Assembly: GCA_016790175.1 (NCBI GenBank)
Contig: JAEUPI010000235.1
Location: 1-36,367 of the forward strand
Source: Burkholderiaceae bacterium
Lineage (GTDB): Bacteria > Pseudomonadota > Gammaproteobacteria > Burkholderiales > Burkholderiaceae_C
DNA length: 36,367 nt
Direction: 5' to 3'
Shown here: one piece after another, positions 1 to 8,811 of the stretch
How positions within the stretch are numbered: position 1 is the first letter of the stretch
Layout of the letters: every line of letters begins with the position of its first letter
The notes under the pieces: generated by a model
Databases searched by the model: none
The model's input: the letters and a program-made list of their open reading frames with translations, nothing else
Told to the model about the DNA's origin: nothing
Program-made: the position numbers and the translations under genes

Positions 1-66
1 GGCACGCCCGAGCAGATCGAGGGCGACGCGCAGGTGCATGCGATCTACATGGGCGCGAAGCACTGA
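1..66 (+). CDS. ABC transporter ATP-binding protein, LivG type (C-terminal end only)
   Basis: Only the last 21 codons are present, ending in TGA; the rest lies left of the window. The final residues ([16 protein letters not shown]) resemble the usual tail of branched-chain amino acid ABC ATPases of the LivG family, where a short acidic stretch is followed by V..AYLG. A LivF-type ATPase gene follows 80 bases later on the same strand, the standard livG-livF order, which supports the call. Periplasmic-binding and permease genes would be expected upstream. The family name is inferred from a short tail plus context. Confidence 0.7.
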   Translation, partial: GTPEQIEGDAQVHAIYMGAKH

Positions 67-67
67 A

Positions 68-146
68 ATGGCCCCCCAGCTCACCTCGTTCGCTGCCCCC
101 CGAGGGGGCGCTCAGTCTGCTCGGGAGCGGCCCAGCGCCGACTGAT
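68..146. repeat. GC-rich hairpin spacer, probable dispersed intergenic repeat
   Basis: The spacer between the two ABC ATPase genes contains a perfect hairpin (GCCCCC, loop CGA, GGGGGC at 95-109), flanked by a TCGTTCGCTG-like left part and a GGGAGCGGCCCAGCGCC right part. From memory, sequences of this make-up recur between genes in Burkholderiales genomes; this was not checked. No ribosome-binding site is visible next to the following start codons. The hairpin could attenuate transcription or protect the upstream mRNA end. Confidence 0.45.
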
Positions 147-2393
147 ATGTCTTGGTGGTCCCGCTCCTCCATGCCGCCCGACGAAGGCCCCGTGCTCGCC
201 GTCGAGGGCCTCGACGTGTACTACGGCCGCGCGCACGCGCTGCAGGGCGTGAGCTTCACGATCGAGCGCGGCGTGCTCGGCATCGTGGGCCGCAACGGCA
301 TGGGCAAGACCACGCTGTGCAACGCGATCACCGGCCTGGTGAGCGCCACCGGCAGCGTGCGCATGGCCGGCGAGCAGCTTCTCGGCCGCCCGCCGAACGA
401 GATCACGCGGCGCGGCATCGGCTACGTGCCGCAGGGCCGGCGTGTGTGGCCGAGCCTCACGGTCGACGAAACGCTGCGCCTGGTGGCGCGCGAACGCCGC
501 GAGATCGAGCGCATCTACACGATGTTTCCCCGCCTGGCCGAACGCAAGAGCCATGGCGGCGCGCAGCTTTCGGGCGGCGAACAGCAGATGCTGGCGATCG
601 GCCGCGCGCTGCTGCTGCAGCCGCGGCTGCTGGTGATGGACGAGCCCACCGAAGGGCTGGCCCCGGTGATCGTCGAGCAGGTGGCGCAGGCGCTGCGCCA
701 ACTCGCCGCCGACGGCCGCATCGCGGTGCTGCTGATCGAGCAGAACCTCGGCGTCGCGCTCGAGGTGGCCGATCGCATCGGCGTGATGGTCAATGGCCGC
801 ATTGCCGAGCTGTTGCCGGCGGCCGAGCTGGCCGCCGACCGCGACCTGCAGGAGCGGCTACTCGGCGTGAAGAGCGGCGCCGACGATTCGGCGGCACCAG
901 CGCCGTCGGGGCCCGAGCCGGCGGCCGCGAGCCCCGCGCCGGTCACGCAGGTGCTCACGGTGCAGCGCGCACACGGTGACGGCGCCGCGGCGCTCGACGC
1001 GCTGGCGCCGCGTGCGGTGCGAGGCTTCAACCGCTGGAATACCGGCGGCACCGCGGCACCGGTGATCGACGTGCCGCGCAGCGCAGAAGCGTCGCCCGTC
1101 GCCTCTCCTGTGCCTTCGGCGTCGGGCATCGCCACCGCATCGACGGTGCTGCCGTTCCCGGTGGCCGCCGGCAGCGGGCGCGCGGCCTACGTGGCCGGCA
1201 CCTTCGACACCAAGGGCCGCGAGCTCTTCTACCTGCGTCAATGCCTGGAGAAGATCGGCCTGCGCGTGGTGACGGTGGACCTGTCCACCAGCGGCCGCAC
1301 GAGCACGGCGAGCGTGCATCCGCGCGAGGTGGCACGCCACCATCCGCAAGGCGAAGCCGCGGTGTTCAGCGGCGACCGGGGCAGCGCGGTCACGGCGATG
1401 GCCGTCGCCTTCGAACGCTTCGTGCTGACGCGCCGCGACCTGGGCGGCCTGATCTCTGCCGGCGGATCGGGCGGCACCTCGCTGGCCACGCCGGCGATGC
1501 GCGCACTGCCGATCGGCGTGCCCAAGGTCATGGTCAGCACGATGGCCAGCGGCGACACCCGGCCCTACGTGGGGCCGAGCGACATCTGCATGATGTATTC
1601 GGTCACCGATGTGCAGGGCATCAACCGCATCAGCGAGCGCGTGCTCGCCAATGCCGCGCACGCGCTGGCCGGCATGATCGCGCACCCGGTGCACGTGGGC
1701 AGCGCCACCAAGCCGGCCGTCGGCCTCACCATGTTCGGCGTGACCACGCCTTGCGTGCAGCAGGTCACCCAGCGGCTGGCCGAAGACTTCGACTGCCTCG
1801 TCTTCCACGCCACCGGCGTCGGCGGCCAGAGCATGGAAAAGCTCGCCGACTCCGGGTTGCTGGCCGGCGTGATCGACGTGTCGACCACCGAGATCGCCGA
1901 CGAGATCGGCGGCGGTGTGCTCTCGGCGGGGCCGACGCGGCTCGATGTCTTCGCGCGCCACCCCCTGCCCTACGTGGGCAGCTGCGGCGCGCTCGACATG
2001 GTGAACTTCGGCGCCTGGGACACCGTGCCCGAGCGCTTCAAGGGCCGCCGGCTGTACCGGCACAACCCCACGGTCACGCTGATGCGCACCACCGTCGACG
2101 AATGCCGCGCCATCGGCGAATTCGTCGCCGGCAAGCTCAACGCGATGCGTGGGCCGGTGCGCTTCCTGATCCCCGAGGGCGGCGTGTCGGCGATCGACAA
2201 ACCCGGCGCGCCATTCCAAGATCCCGAGGCCGACCGCGTGCTGTTCGACACCATTGCCACACGTTTCCAAACCGGCCCGCAGCGCCAGTTGCTGCGCCTG
2301 CCGCTGCACATCAACGACGAGGCCTTTGCCGCCGCGCTGGTGGCCGCCTGGCGCGAGATCGCGCCTGCCGATGCCGCCGCGCGCCGCGCCTGA
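147..2393 (+). CDS. LivF-type ABC ATPase fused to a Tm-1-like (UPF0261) domain
   Basis: This 748-residue protein has two parts. Residues about 10-240 form a LivF-type ABC ATPase: Walker [10 protein letters not shown] near residue 48, signature LSGGEQQ near 141 and Walker [11 protein letters not shown] near 162. A low-complexity Ala/Pro linker (about 241-343) leads to a Tm-1-like ATP-binding domain (about 344-745) with GTFDTKG, the glycine-rich [26 protein letters not shown] and [15 protein letters not shown]. LivF proteins alone are about 235 residues and UPF0261 proteins about 400, so this is an in-frame fusion with both halves apparently intact. The ABC half should power import of an organic solute; the role of the Tm-1 half is unknown. 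The start may instead be the ATG at 171. The next gene encodes the usual partner domain of Tm-1 proteins. Confidence 0.9.
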   Translation: MSWWSRSSMPPDEGPVLAVEGLDVYYGRAHALQGVSFTIERGVLGIVGRNGMGKTTLCNAITGLVSATGSVRMAGEQLLGRPPNEITRRGIGYVPQGRRVWPSLTVDETLRLVARERREIERIYTMFPRLAERKSHGGAQLSGGEQQMLAIGRALLLQPRLLVMDEPTEGLAPVIVEQVAQALRQLAADGRIAVLLIEQNLGVALEVADRIGVMVNGRIAELLPAAELAADRDLQERLLGVKSGADDSAAPAPSGPEPAAASPAPVTQVLTVQRAHGDGAAALDALAPRAVRGFNRWNTGGTAAPVIDVPRSAEASPVASPVPSASGIATASTVLPFPVAAGSGRAAYVAGTFDTKGRELFYLRQCLEKIGLRVVTVDLSTSGRTSTASVHPREVARHHPQGEAAVFSGDRGSAVTAMAVAFERFVLTRRDLGGLISAGGSGGTSLATPAMRALPIGVPKVMVSTMASGDTRPYVGPSDICMMYSVTDVQGINRISERVLANAAHALAGMIAHPVHVGSATKPAVGLTMFGVTTPCVQQVTQRLAEDFDCLVFHATGVGGQSMEKLADSGLLAGVIDVSTTEIADEIGGGVLSAGPTRLDVFARHPLPYVGSCGALDMVNFGAWDTVPERFKGRRLYRHNPTVTLMRTTVDECRAIGEFVAGKLNAMRGPVRFLIPEGGVSAIDKPGAPFQDPEADRVLFDTIATRFQTGPQRQLLRLPLHINDEAFAAALVAAWREIAPADAAARRA

Positions 2394-2412
2394 AAGCCAC
2401 GGAGGACGCCGC

Positions 2413-3276
2413 ATGCCCCGCATCGCCCGCCAGGACATCCTGAACACGCTGCGCGCCAAGGTGGCCGCGGGCCGGCCGATCGTCGGCGGTGGAGCGGGCA
2501 CCGGCCTGTCGGCCAAATGCGAAGAGGCCGGCGGCATCGATCTGATCGTGATCTACAACTCCGGCCGCTATCGCATGGCCGGTCGCGGCTCGCTGGCCGG
2601 CCTGCTGGCCTACGGCAATGCCAACGAGATCGTCTGCGAGATGGCGCACGAGGTGCTGCCGGTCGTGAGGCACACGCCGGTGCTGGCCGGCGTGAATGGC
2701 ACCGACCCGTTCATGATCGGCGACGAGTTTCTGCGCCGGCTGATCGCGCTCGGCTTTTCGGGCGTGCAGAACTTCCCCACCGTCGGCCTGGTCGACGGCA
2801 CCTTCCGTGCCAACCTCGAGGAGACGGGCATGGGCTACGGCCTCGAGGTCGATCTGATCGCCGCGGCGCGGCGGCTGGATCTGCTGACGACGCCCTATGT
2901 GTTCAACGCCGACGAGGCGCGCGCGATGGCCGGCGCCGGCGCCGACATCGTGGTCTGCCACATGGGCCTGACCACCGGCGGGCGCATCGGCGCCGAGACG
3001 GCGCTGAAGCTGGCCGATTGCGTGGAGCCGATCAACGCCTGGGCCGCCGCTGCGAGGGCCGTGAACCCCGAGGTGCTGGTGCTGTGCCACGGCGGCCCGA
3101 TCGCGACGCCCGAGGACGCGCGGTTCATTCTCTCGCGCTGCCCAGGCTGCCACGGTTTCTATGGCGCCAGCTCGATGGAGCGGCTGCCCAGCGAGGTGGC
3201 GTTGACCGAGACCACACGCCGCTTCACCCAGATCACGAGATCGCACGACGGAAAGACAAACGGAGACGCATCATGA
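2413..3276 (+). CDS. TIM-barrel protein, phosphoenolpyruvate-hydrolase-like family
   Basis: The 287-residue product looks like a complete TIM barrel of the PEP hydrolase-like family (the family of the C-terminal half of tomato Tm-1). Visible family features are [11 protein letters not shown] near the N terminus, [53 protein letters not shown] and [13 protein letters not shown] near the C terminus. The start at 2413 has GGAGG just upstream; a longer reading from 2254 has no such support. Its last codons overlap the flotillin start (ATGA). In tomato Tm-1 a UPF0261 domain and this barrel form one chain; here they are adjacent genes, so they probably work together. The family resembles phosphonopyruvate/PEP-type enzymes, but the reaction has not been assigned. 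Confidence 0.9.
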   Translation: MPRIARQDILNTLRAKVAAGRPIVGGGAGTGLSAKCEEAGGIDLIVIYNSGRYRMAGRGSLAGLLAYGNANEIVCEMAHEVLPVVRHTPVLAGVNGTDPFMIGDEFLRRLIALGFSGVQNFPTVGLVDGTFRANLEETGMGYGLEVDLIAAARRLDLLTTPYVFNADEARAMAGAGADIVVCHMGLTTGGRIGAETALKLADCVEPINAWAAAARAVNPEVLVLCHGGPIATPEDARFILSRCPGCHGFYGASSMERLPSEVALTETTRRFTQITRSHDGKTNGDAS

Positions 3277-4964
3277 CCGGCGCTCAATTCGGCCAGTTCA
3301 TCCTCGGCCTCATCGTGGCGGCGATCGTCGTCGCCATCGTCGTCTGGCTGCTGCACTGGCTGTATCTGCGCAGCAGCAAGGAGCGCGCCTTCGTGCGCAC
3401 AGGCCTCGGCGGCCAGAAGGTGGTGCTCGACGGCGGCGCCTTCGTGCTGCCGATCGTGCACGACGTGATTCCGGTGAACATGAACACGCTGCGGTTGGAA
3501 GTGGCGCGCGGCCGCGACAAGGCGCTGATCACCAAGGACCGCATGCGTGTCGACGTGATCGCCGAGTTCTACGTGCGCGTGGCGGCCCGCGCCGAGAGCG
3601 TGGCCGCCGCCGCCCAGACGCTGGGCCTGCGCACGATGGAGCCCGAGCAGCTGAAGGAGCTGGTCGAGGGCAAGTTCATCGACGCACTGCGCACGGCAGC
3701 CGCCGAGATGACGATGGAGGAGCTGCACGAAAAACGCGGCCAGTACGTGCGCCGTGTGCGCGAGACGGTGGCCGGCGACCTGACCAAGAACGGCCTCGAA
3801 CTCGAAGCCGCGTCGCTGACGCAGCTCGACCAGACCGGCATGGAGTTCTTCAACCCGAGCAACGCCTTCGACGCCGAGGGCCTGACGCGGCTGACCGAGC
3901 AGATCGAGCGCCGCAAGAAGCAGCGCAACGATGTCGAGCAGGACACGCTGGTGGCGATCCGCAACAAGAACCTCGAAGCCGAGAAGCTCTCGCTCGAGAT
4001 CGAGCGCGAAGCCGAATCCGCACGCCTGGCGCAGCAGCGCGAGGTGGAGATCGCCCGTGCGCGGCAGCGTGCCGAGGTGACGGCCGAGCGCGCGCAGCGC
4101 GAGCAGGCAGCCGAGCAGGCGCAGATCGGCGCCAAGCAGGCGATCGAGGTGGCGAAGATCCGCTCCGAGGAGAGCCTGGAGCAGGAACGCATCGAGAAGG
4201 AACGCGCCCTGCAGACGGCCGAAGTCGAGCGCCGCCAGGCGCTCGAGCTGGCCGAGCAGCAGCGCGCGATCGCGATCGCTCGCGAGAGCGAGAAGCAAAG
4301 CGAGGCCCAGGCCGCCGCCGAGGCGGCGCGCGCCAAGGCAGTGGCGGCGGAGGAGAAAGTGTTCACCGCTCGAGAGCTCGAGGCAGCCGAGCGCAAGAAG
4401 AGCATCGAGCTGATCGCTGCCGCGCAGGCCGCCGAGCGAGAGGCGCTGCGCCTGACGGTGGCCGCACGCGCCGAGAAGCAGGCCAGCGGCGACCGCGGCG
4501 AAGCCATCCGCGCGCAGGCCGAGGCCGATGCCGATGCGGAGAAGATCCGCGCCCTCGCCGCTCGGTTGCGCGCGGAGATCGAGGCCGAGGCCACGCGCAT
4601 GATGAACGAAGCGCAGAACGTGCTGTCGCCCGAGGCCCGCGCATCGGCGCTGCGCCTGAAGCTGGTGGAGAAGGCCGAGGCGATCATCCGCGAGGCCGTG
4701 CGGCCGATGGAGCGCATCGAAGGCATCAAGATCCTGCATGTCGAAGGCCTGGCCGGCGGCGGCGGCGCGAATGGCGACGCGGGCAGCGGCGGCTTCGCCG
4801 ACGGCGTGGTGAACTCGGCGCTGCGCTTCCGCGCGCAGGCGCCGATCGTCGACCAGCTGCTGCGCGAGATCGGCCTCGAGAGCGGCGACATCTCGCGCCT
4901 GACGGCGGGCGCCGCAGGCGGCACGGCGGCGCTGCCGCCGGCCACGCCACAGGAAAAATCGTGA
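3273..4964 (+). CDS. Flotillin-like SPFH membrane protein
   Basis: This 563-residue protein has one N-terminal membrane segment (about residues 8-30, rich in Val/Ile), an SPFH/band-7 domain (about 30-200; [24 protein letters not shown]) and a very long Glu/Ala/Arg-rich coiled coil (about 205-480). A Gly-rich C-terminal section follows. This is the flotillin (YqiK-like) architecture; such proteins form oligomeric membrane scaffolds. It overlaps the upstream barrel gene by four bases, so coupled translation is likely. Bacterial flotillins often sit beside an NfeD gene, but none is seen here. It may organise the transporter or the downstream enzymes at the membrane, which is inference from position only. 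A long in-frame extension to 2517 merely shadows the barrel gene. Confidence 0.92.
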   Translation: MTGAQFGQFILGLIVAAIVVAIVVWLLHWLYLRSSKERAFVRTGLGGQKVVLDGGAFVLPIVHDVIPVNMNTLRLEVARGRDKALITKDRMRVDVIAEFYVRVAARAESVAAAAQTLGLRTMEPEQLKELVEGKFIDALRTAAAEMTMEELHEKRGQYVRRVRETVAGDLTKNGLELEAASLTQLDQTGMEFFNPSNAFDAEGLTRLTEQIERRKKQRNDVEQDTLVAIRNKNLEAEKLSLEIEREAESARLAQQREVEIARARQRAEVTAERAQREQAAEQAQIGAKQAIEVAKIRSEESLEQERIEKERALQTAEVERRQALELAEQQRAIAIARESEKQSEAQAAAEAARAKAVAAEEKVFTARELEAAERKKSIELIAAAQAAEREALRLTVAARAEKQASGDRGEAIRAQAEADADAEKIRALAARLRAEIEAEATRMMNEAQNVLSPEARASALRLKLVEKAEAIIREAVRPMERIEGIKILHVEGLAGGGGANGDAGSGGFADGVVNSALRFRAQAPIVDQLLREIGLESGDISRLTAGAAGGTAALPPATPQEKS

Positions 4965-4983
4965 GCGTGGGAGCACGGCCCAC

Positions 4984-5424
4984 ATGATCCGCATCTACGT
5001 CTCGTCGGTGATCGATGCCGCGGCCGACACCGTGTGGTCGCGCATCCGCGACTTCAACGCATTGCCGCTGTGGCATCCGGCCATTGCCGACAGCCGCATC
5101 GAGAACCAGGAGCCGAGCGACCGCGTCGGCTGCATCCGCCACTTCCACACGCGCGACGGCGGCATGATCCGCGAGCGGCTGCTGGCCCTGTCGGACTACG
5201 ACTACACCTGCACCTACGAGATCCTCGAAAGCCCGATGGGCGTGGCCAACTACGTGGCCACGCTGAAGCTGGCGCCGGTGACCGATGGCGGACGCACCTT
5301 CGCCGAATGGAGCGCCGAGTTCGATTGCGACGAAAGCCGCCAGCACGAGCTGACCGAGGGCATCGGGCAGGGCGTGTTCCAGGCCGGCTTCGACGCGCTG
5401 AAACGCCACTTCGCGAGGCGCTGA
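4984..5424 (+). CDS. SRPBCC (START/Bet v1-like) family protein
   Basis: A 146-residue, single-domain SRPBCC protein that binds small hydrophobic ligands in a helix-grip fold. Typical features are the N-terminal strand ending in DAAADTVWSRIRDF, the W-H-P motif after it, the DRVGCIRHF strand, and a C-terminal helix (GVFQAGFDALKRHF). It starts 20 bases after the flotillin stop. It is clearly paralogous to the first domain of the next gene: both share IRDFN, SRIE, VGC, YVAT and KPVTDG/APVTDG-type blocks at the same places. Ligand and reaction are unknown; this family includes aromatic-compound cyclases, hydratases and carriers. Confidence 0.88.
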   Translation: MIRIYVSSVIDAAADTVWSRIRDFNALPLWHPAIADSRIENQEPSDRVGCIRHFHTRDGGMIRERLLALSDYDYTCTYEILESPMGVANYVATLKLAPVTDGGRTFAEWSAEFDCDESRQHELTEGIGQGVFQAGFDALKRHFARR

Positions 5425-5430
5425 GGCTGC

Positions 5431-6906
5431 ATGCTCCAACGCGTGGTCCGCTCGACGATCATCGACGCGCCGATCGAGCGCGTCTGGGCGGTGATCCGCG
5501 ATTTCAACAGCCACGACCAATGGCACGCCGTGGTCGACAAGAGCCGCATCGAAAGCGGCGAGAAGAGCGACCAGGTCGGCTGCGTGCGCAACTTCACGCT
5601 GAAGGACGGCCACCGCATCCGCGAGCAGCTGCTCACGCTCGACGACCGCGAACACAAGAGCACCTACTGCATCGTCGAGGCCACGGTGCCGTTGCAGCGC
5701 TACGTGGCCACCGTGACGCTGAAGCCGGTGACCGACGGCAACCGCACCTTCTGGCATTGGGAGAGCACGTTTGCCACACCGGCCGGCATGGAGCGCGAGC
5801 TGCGCGAGATGGTGGCCCAGGGCGTTTACGAGGCCGGGTTCGACAACCTGCGACGGCATCTGCGCGAGGGCGGCGATCTGCGGCTTCCCGGCTCGCCCGG
5901 CGCGGCATCGAATCCGATGCCGCTCGCTCTGCTGGTGCCGTCGCGCCGCATCGTCGTGCGGCACTATGGCGGAGCTGACCAGCTGGTGGCCGAGGATCAC
6001 GATTGCCCGGCGCCCGGCCCCGGCGAGGTGCGCATCCGCCAGCGTGCGATTGGCGTCAACTTCATCGACGTCTACCTGCGCAGAGGCTGGATTCCGCCGA
6101 TGCTCGCCGAGGGCGGCACGCCCGGCATGGAGGCAGCCGGCAGCGTGCTCGATGTCGGCGAGAGCGTCAACGGCCTGCTGCCGGGCGACCGCGTGGCCTA
6201 CCTGGGCCCGGTGCCCGGCAGCTACTGCCGCGTGCGCAACGTGCCCGCCGATTGGGTGGTGCGTCTGCCGCCTTCCGTCGAGGACGACACCGCCGCGGCC
6301 CTGTTGCTCAAGGGCCTGACCGCCGACTATCTGGTGCACGACCTCGGTCGCGTCGGCCCCGGCACGAGGCTGCTGGTGCATGCGGCCGCCGGCGGCGTCG
6401 GGCTGCTGGTGTGTGCCTGGGCCCGCCGGCTGGGCGCCATCGTGATCGGCACCGTGTCGAGTGAAGACAAGGCCCGCCTGGCGCGCGAACACGGCTGCGA
6501 GCAGGTGATCGTGACGCGCGACTATCGATTTGCCGACGCGGTGCAGCGTCTCGGCGGCGCCGACGTGCTCATCGACGGCCTCGGCGACGCTGCCCGCGAC
6601 GAGAACCTGGCGGCGCTGGCGCGCCGCGGGCACTGGATCAGCCTGGGCCAGGCCACCGGTGCCCTGCAGCCGATCGATCCCAACGTCCTGGTGGCCAAGA
6701 GCATCACGTTTTCGCGGCCGGTGGTCTTCGACTACATGGCCACGCACGAGGCGCTCGCGATGCGCGCCGAGCGTGTCTGGCGGGCGCTGGCCGACGGCAC
6801 CCTGCGCACTCCGCGGGTGGAGCGCCACGCACTCGACGCCGCCGGCTCGGCGCACGCGCGGCTGGAGTCACGTGCAACCACCGGTGCCTTGGTGCTGGTG
6901 GCCTGA
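5431..6906 (+). CDS. SRPBCC domain fused to quinone-oxidoreductase-like MDR enzyme
   Basis: A 491-residue two-domain protein. Residues 1 to about 148 form an SRPBCC domain paralogous to the upstream gene. After a short linker, residues about 163-491 form a zinc-free medium-chain dehydrogenase/reductase of the NADPH:quinone oxidoreductase type: GVNFIDVYLRRG, GTPGMEAAGSV, the AAAGGVGLLV nucleotide loop and a Rossmann segment ending in LAREHGCEQVI. It begins seven bases after the previous stop. An internal ATG at 5917 sits exactly at the domain junction but has no visible ribosome-binding site, so one polypeptide is favoured. The fusion suggests the SRPBCC domain presents a hydrophobic or conjugated carbonyl substrate to the reductase; this is inference. 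Confidence 0.88.
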   Translation: MLQRVVRSTIIDAPIERVWAVIRDFNSHDQWHAVVDKSRIESGEKSDQVGCVRNFTLKDGHRIREQLLTLDDREHKSTYCIVEATVPLQRYVATVTLKPVTDGNRTFWHWESTFATPAGMERELREMVAQGVYEAGFDNLRRHLREGGDLRLPGSPGAASNPMPLALLVPSRRIVVRHYGGADQLVAEDHDCPAPGPGEVRIRQRAIGVNFIDVYLRRGWIPPMLAEGGTPGMEAAGSVLDVGESVNGLLPGDRVAYLGPVPGSYCRVRNVPADWVVRLPPSVEDDTAAALLLKGLTADYLVHDLGRVGPGTRLLVHAAAGGVGLLVCAWARRLGAIVIGTVSSEDKARLAREHGCEQVIVTRDYRFADAVQRLGGADVLIDGLGDAARDENLAALARRGHWISLGQATGALQPIDPNVLVAKSITFSRPVVFDYMATHEALAMRAERVWRALADGTLRTPRVERHALDAAGSAHARLESRATTGALVLVA

Positions 6907-6933
6907 GGGCCGAGTCAATCACGGAGAACGCCG

Positions 6934-7314
6934 ATGATCCAGGGCATGAACCACTTCACCATCACCGCCGAAGACCGCGAACGCACGCTCGACTTCTATT
7001 GCGGTCTGCTGGGTCTGGTGGAAGGTCCGCGCCCCGATCTCGGTTTTCCCGGGGCCTGGCTGTACCCGCCCGCTGGCGGAGCGGCCGTGCTGCACATCTA
7101 CTGGGACCGGCCGATGCCGAGCCTGCGCACCGGTGTGATCGATCACATGGCCTTCACCGCGTCGGGCCTGCGCGAGGTGAAGGCGCGCTTCGATGCCCGT
7201 GGCATCGGCTACGACCTGCGGCGCCAGGCCGGCGCGCAAACCTGGCAGCTCTTCAGCCTCGACCCGAACGGCGCGAAGGTCGAACTCGACTTCGACCCCG
7301 CGGAAAGCCTTTGA
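6934..7314 (+). CDS. VOC (glyoxalase/dioxygenase-fold) family protein
   Basis: The 126-residue product has the paired beta-alpha-beta-beta-beta plan of the vicinal oxygen chelate superfamily. Likely metal ligands are His in NHFTI near the start, His in VIDHMAF in the middle and Glu in KVELDFD at the end. The C-terminal DPNGAKVELDF block is typical of VOC proteins. A GGAG-containing sequence precedes the ATG at 6934; a second ATG lies five codons later. It is the last gene of the right-going cluster and meets sppA head-on. Members include glyoxalases, extradiol dioxygenases and epimerases, and the sequence does not decide between them. Confidence 0.88.
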   Translation: MIQGMNHFTITAEDRERTLDFYCGLLGLVEGPRPDLGFPGAWLYPPAGGAAVLHIYWDRPMPSLRTGVIDHMAFTASGLREVKARFDARGIGYDLRRQAGAQTWQLFSLDPNGAKVELDFDPAESL

Positions 7315-7316
7315 CG

Positions 7317-7331
7317 GCGCCGGCACGGCGC
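7317..7331. terminator. Short hairpin between convergent genes
   Basis: GCGCCG, loop GCA, CGGCGC forms a six-pair hairpin in the 22-base gap between the VOC gene and the sppA stop codon. There is no T-run on either side, so intrinsic termination would be weak; a role in 3'-end protection is equally possible. Confidence 0.25.
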
Positions 7332-7336
7332 ACCGT

Positions 7337-8368
7337 TCAGCGAATCGGCGACATCTCGCGCAAGGCCCGTGCCGCGCCCGCGCCGACCGCAGCGCCGAAA
7401 CGTTTGGCCAGTCGCTCGGCGACGTTCTCCTTCGGCGTGTAGTCGATCACCTCCTCGGCCTTGACGACCTCGCGCGCGACATAGTCGAGATTGCCGAACT
7501 TGTCGGCCAAGCCCTGGCGCAGCGCCTCCTCGCCGTTCCAGAACAGGCCCGAGAAGGTGTCGGGCGCCTCTTTCAGCCGCTTGCCGCGGCCGTCTTTCAC
7601 CGCCTTGATGAACTGCTGGTGAATCTGGTCGATCATCGCCTGCGCATAGGCCTTGTGCTTGTCGTTCTGAGGCGAAAACGGATCGAGCATGCCCTTGTTC
7701 TCGCCGGCAGTGAGCAGCCGGCGCTCGATGCCGAGCTTGTCCATCGTGCCGGCGAAGCCGAAGCCGTCCATCAGCACGCCGATCGAGCCGACCAGGCTCG
7801 CCTTGTCGACGTAGATCTCGTCGGCGGCCACGGCGATGTAGTACGCACCCGAGGCGCAGATCTCCTCCACCACCGCATACACCGGCTTCTTGTGCTTGGC
7901 CTTCAGCCGCTTGATCTCGTCGTTGATGATGCCGGCCTGCACCGGGCTGCCGCCCGGGCTGTTGATGCGCAAGACCACGGCCTGTGCACCGGCGTCCTCG
8001 AACGCCGTCTTCAATGCCGATACGAGCTGTTCGGCGTTGGCATCGGCCTCCGGCGCGATCTCGCCGCGCACCTCGACCAGCGCAGTGTGCGGACCGGTCG
8101 GCGCGGTGCCGTGGCCACGCTGCAACAGCAGTGCGTAGATCAGGAAGACGAACAGGGCCAGCCACGACAGCCGGAAGAAGATGCGCCAGCGACGCTCGCT
8201 GCGCCGGTCGCGCAGCAGCTCGCGCGTCAGGTGTTCGAGCCCGCGTTCGAAGCTCGACGGCCCGTGCGGCGCCGCGGGAGCGGATGCCGCGGCCTGTGCA
8301 TACGGCGGCGACGAGGGCGCATCGCCCGACCCGGACGATGGCGGCAGATAGGGTTCCTGGGGGTTCAT
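7337..8368 (-). CDS. sppA: S49 family signal peptide peptidase, SppA type
   Basis: A 343-residue membrane-anchored serine peptidase. A Pro/Ala-rich cytoplasmic N terminus is followed by one membrane segment (about residues 64-83) and the S49 peptidase domain (about 95-310). The likely nucleophile is Ser173 in ASGAYYIA and the likely general base is Lys225 in ENKGMLDPF, the Ser-Lys arrangement of short-form SppA. INSPGGSP near 136-142 is also typical. SppA degrades leftover signal peptides in the membrane. The start codon overlaps the stop of the Rieske gene (ATGA), so the two are probably translated together. Confidence 0.93.
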   Translation of the reverse strand: MNPQEPYLPPSSGSGDAPSSPPYAQAAASAPAAPHGPSSFERGLEHLTRELLRDRRSERRWRIFFRLSWLALFVFLIYALLLQRGHGTAPTGPHTALVEVRGEIAPEADANAEQLVSALKTAFEDAGAQAVVLRINSPGGSPVQAGIINDEIKRLKAKHKKPVYAVVEEICASGAYYIAVAADEIYVDKASLVGSIGVLMDGFGFAGTMDKLGIERRLLTAGENKGMLDPFSPQNDKHKAYAQAMIDQIHQQFIKAVKDGRGKRLKEAPDTFSGLFWNGEEALRQGLADKFGNLDYVAREVVKAEEVIDYTPKENVAERLAKRFGAAVGAGAARALREMSPIR

Positions 8369-8811
8369 GGTGCGCTTTCAGGAGGCGGCGAGTGCGTGGC
8401 CGCGGGCGGCGCGTCGTCGAAGGCGACGGGCTGGATGTCGGCGGAAGGATACCAATAGACCTCGCCGCCGCGCTCCTCGGTGCGAATGGCCATCAGCCGG
8501 CCCTGGCCGCAGGGCCCACCCACGCATCGGCCGTCGGCCGGCTCATAGGCCGCACCATGGATCGAGCAGAGGATCCAGCGCTTGTCCAGGTCGAGGAACT
8601 GTCCGGCCTGCCAGTCCATCTCGGTGGGCACATGGGCGCAGCGGTTCATGTAGGCCACCACCTGGCCGTCGAAACGCATCGCGAAGGCCCGCGCCGGCGC
8701 GCCCCACAGCGACACATCCCACACGAAGGCGAGTCCGCGTTCCCGCAGGTCGGCGCCCGCGCACAGATGCTGCGCCTCGGTGACGCGCTCACGTGGGGTC
8801 CCAGCGCTCAC
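8365..8811 (-). CDS. Rieske [2Fe-2S] domain protein
   Basis: A small protein (148 residues from a GTG start) made of one Rieske domain. Cluster ligands are CAH (Cys58, His60) and CSIH (Cys82, His85); the family's second Cys loop is followed here by another Cys-containing stretch (CVGGPCGQG). The GTG is chosen because it overlaps the TGA of the upstream phosphatase gene (GTGA); the in-frame sequence further upstream is only a shadow of that gene. It resembles NirD/BphF-type soluble Rieske proteins, which pass electrons to an oxygenase or reductase, but no such partner lies beside it. Its physiological role is unassigned. Confidence 0.88.
   Translation of the reverse strand: MSAGTPRERVTEAQHLCAGADLRERGLAFVWDVSLWGAPARAFAMRFDGQVVAYMNRCAHVPTEMDWQAGQFLDLDKRWILCSIHGAAYEPADGRCVGGPCGQGRLMAIRTEERGGEVYWYPSADIQPVAFDDAPPAATHSPPPESAP

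Noticed and set aside
858-2537. Long open frame on the - strand opposite the ABC/Tm-1 fusion gene (559 codons)
   Set aside because: It is an antisense shadow typical of GC-rich DNA: Arg/Ala/His-rich, no domain, and it covers a clearly conserved gene on the + strand. Similar antisense frames over flotillin, rne and fabD were rejected for the same reason.
2517-3272. In-frame N-terminal extension of the flotillin across the barrel gene
   Set aside because: The extension is low-complexity Arg/Ala sequence. The true start at 3273 directly precedes the membrane segment and gives the ATGA overlap.
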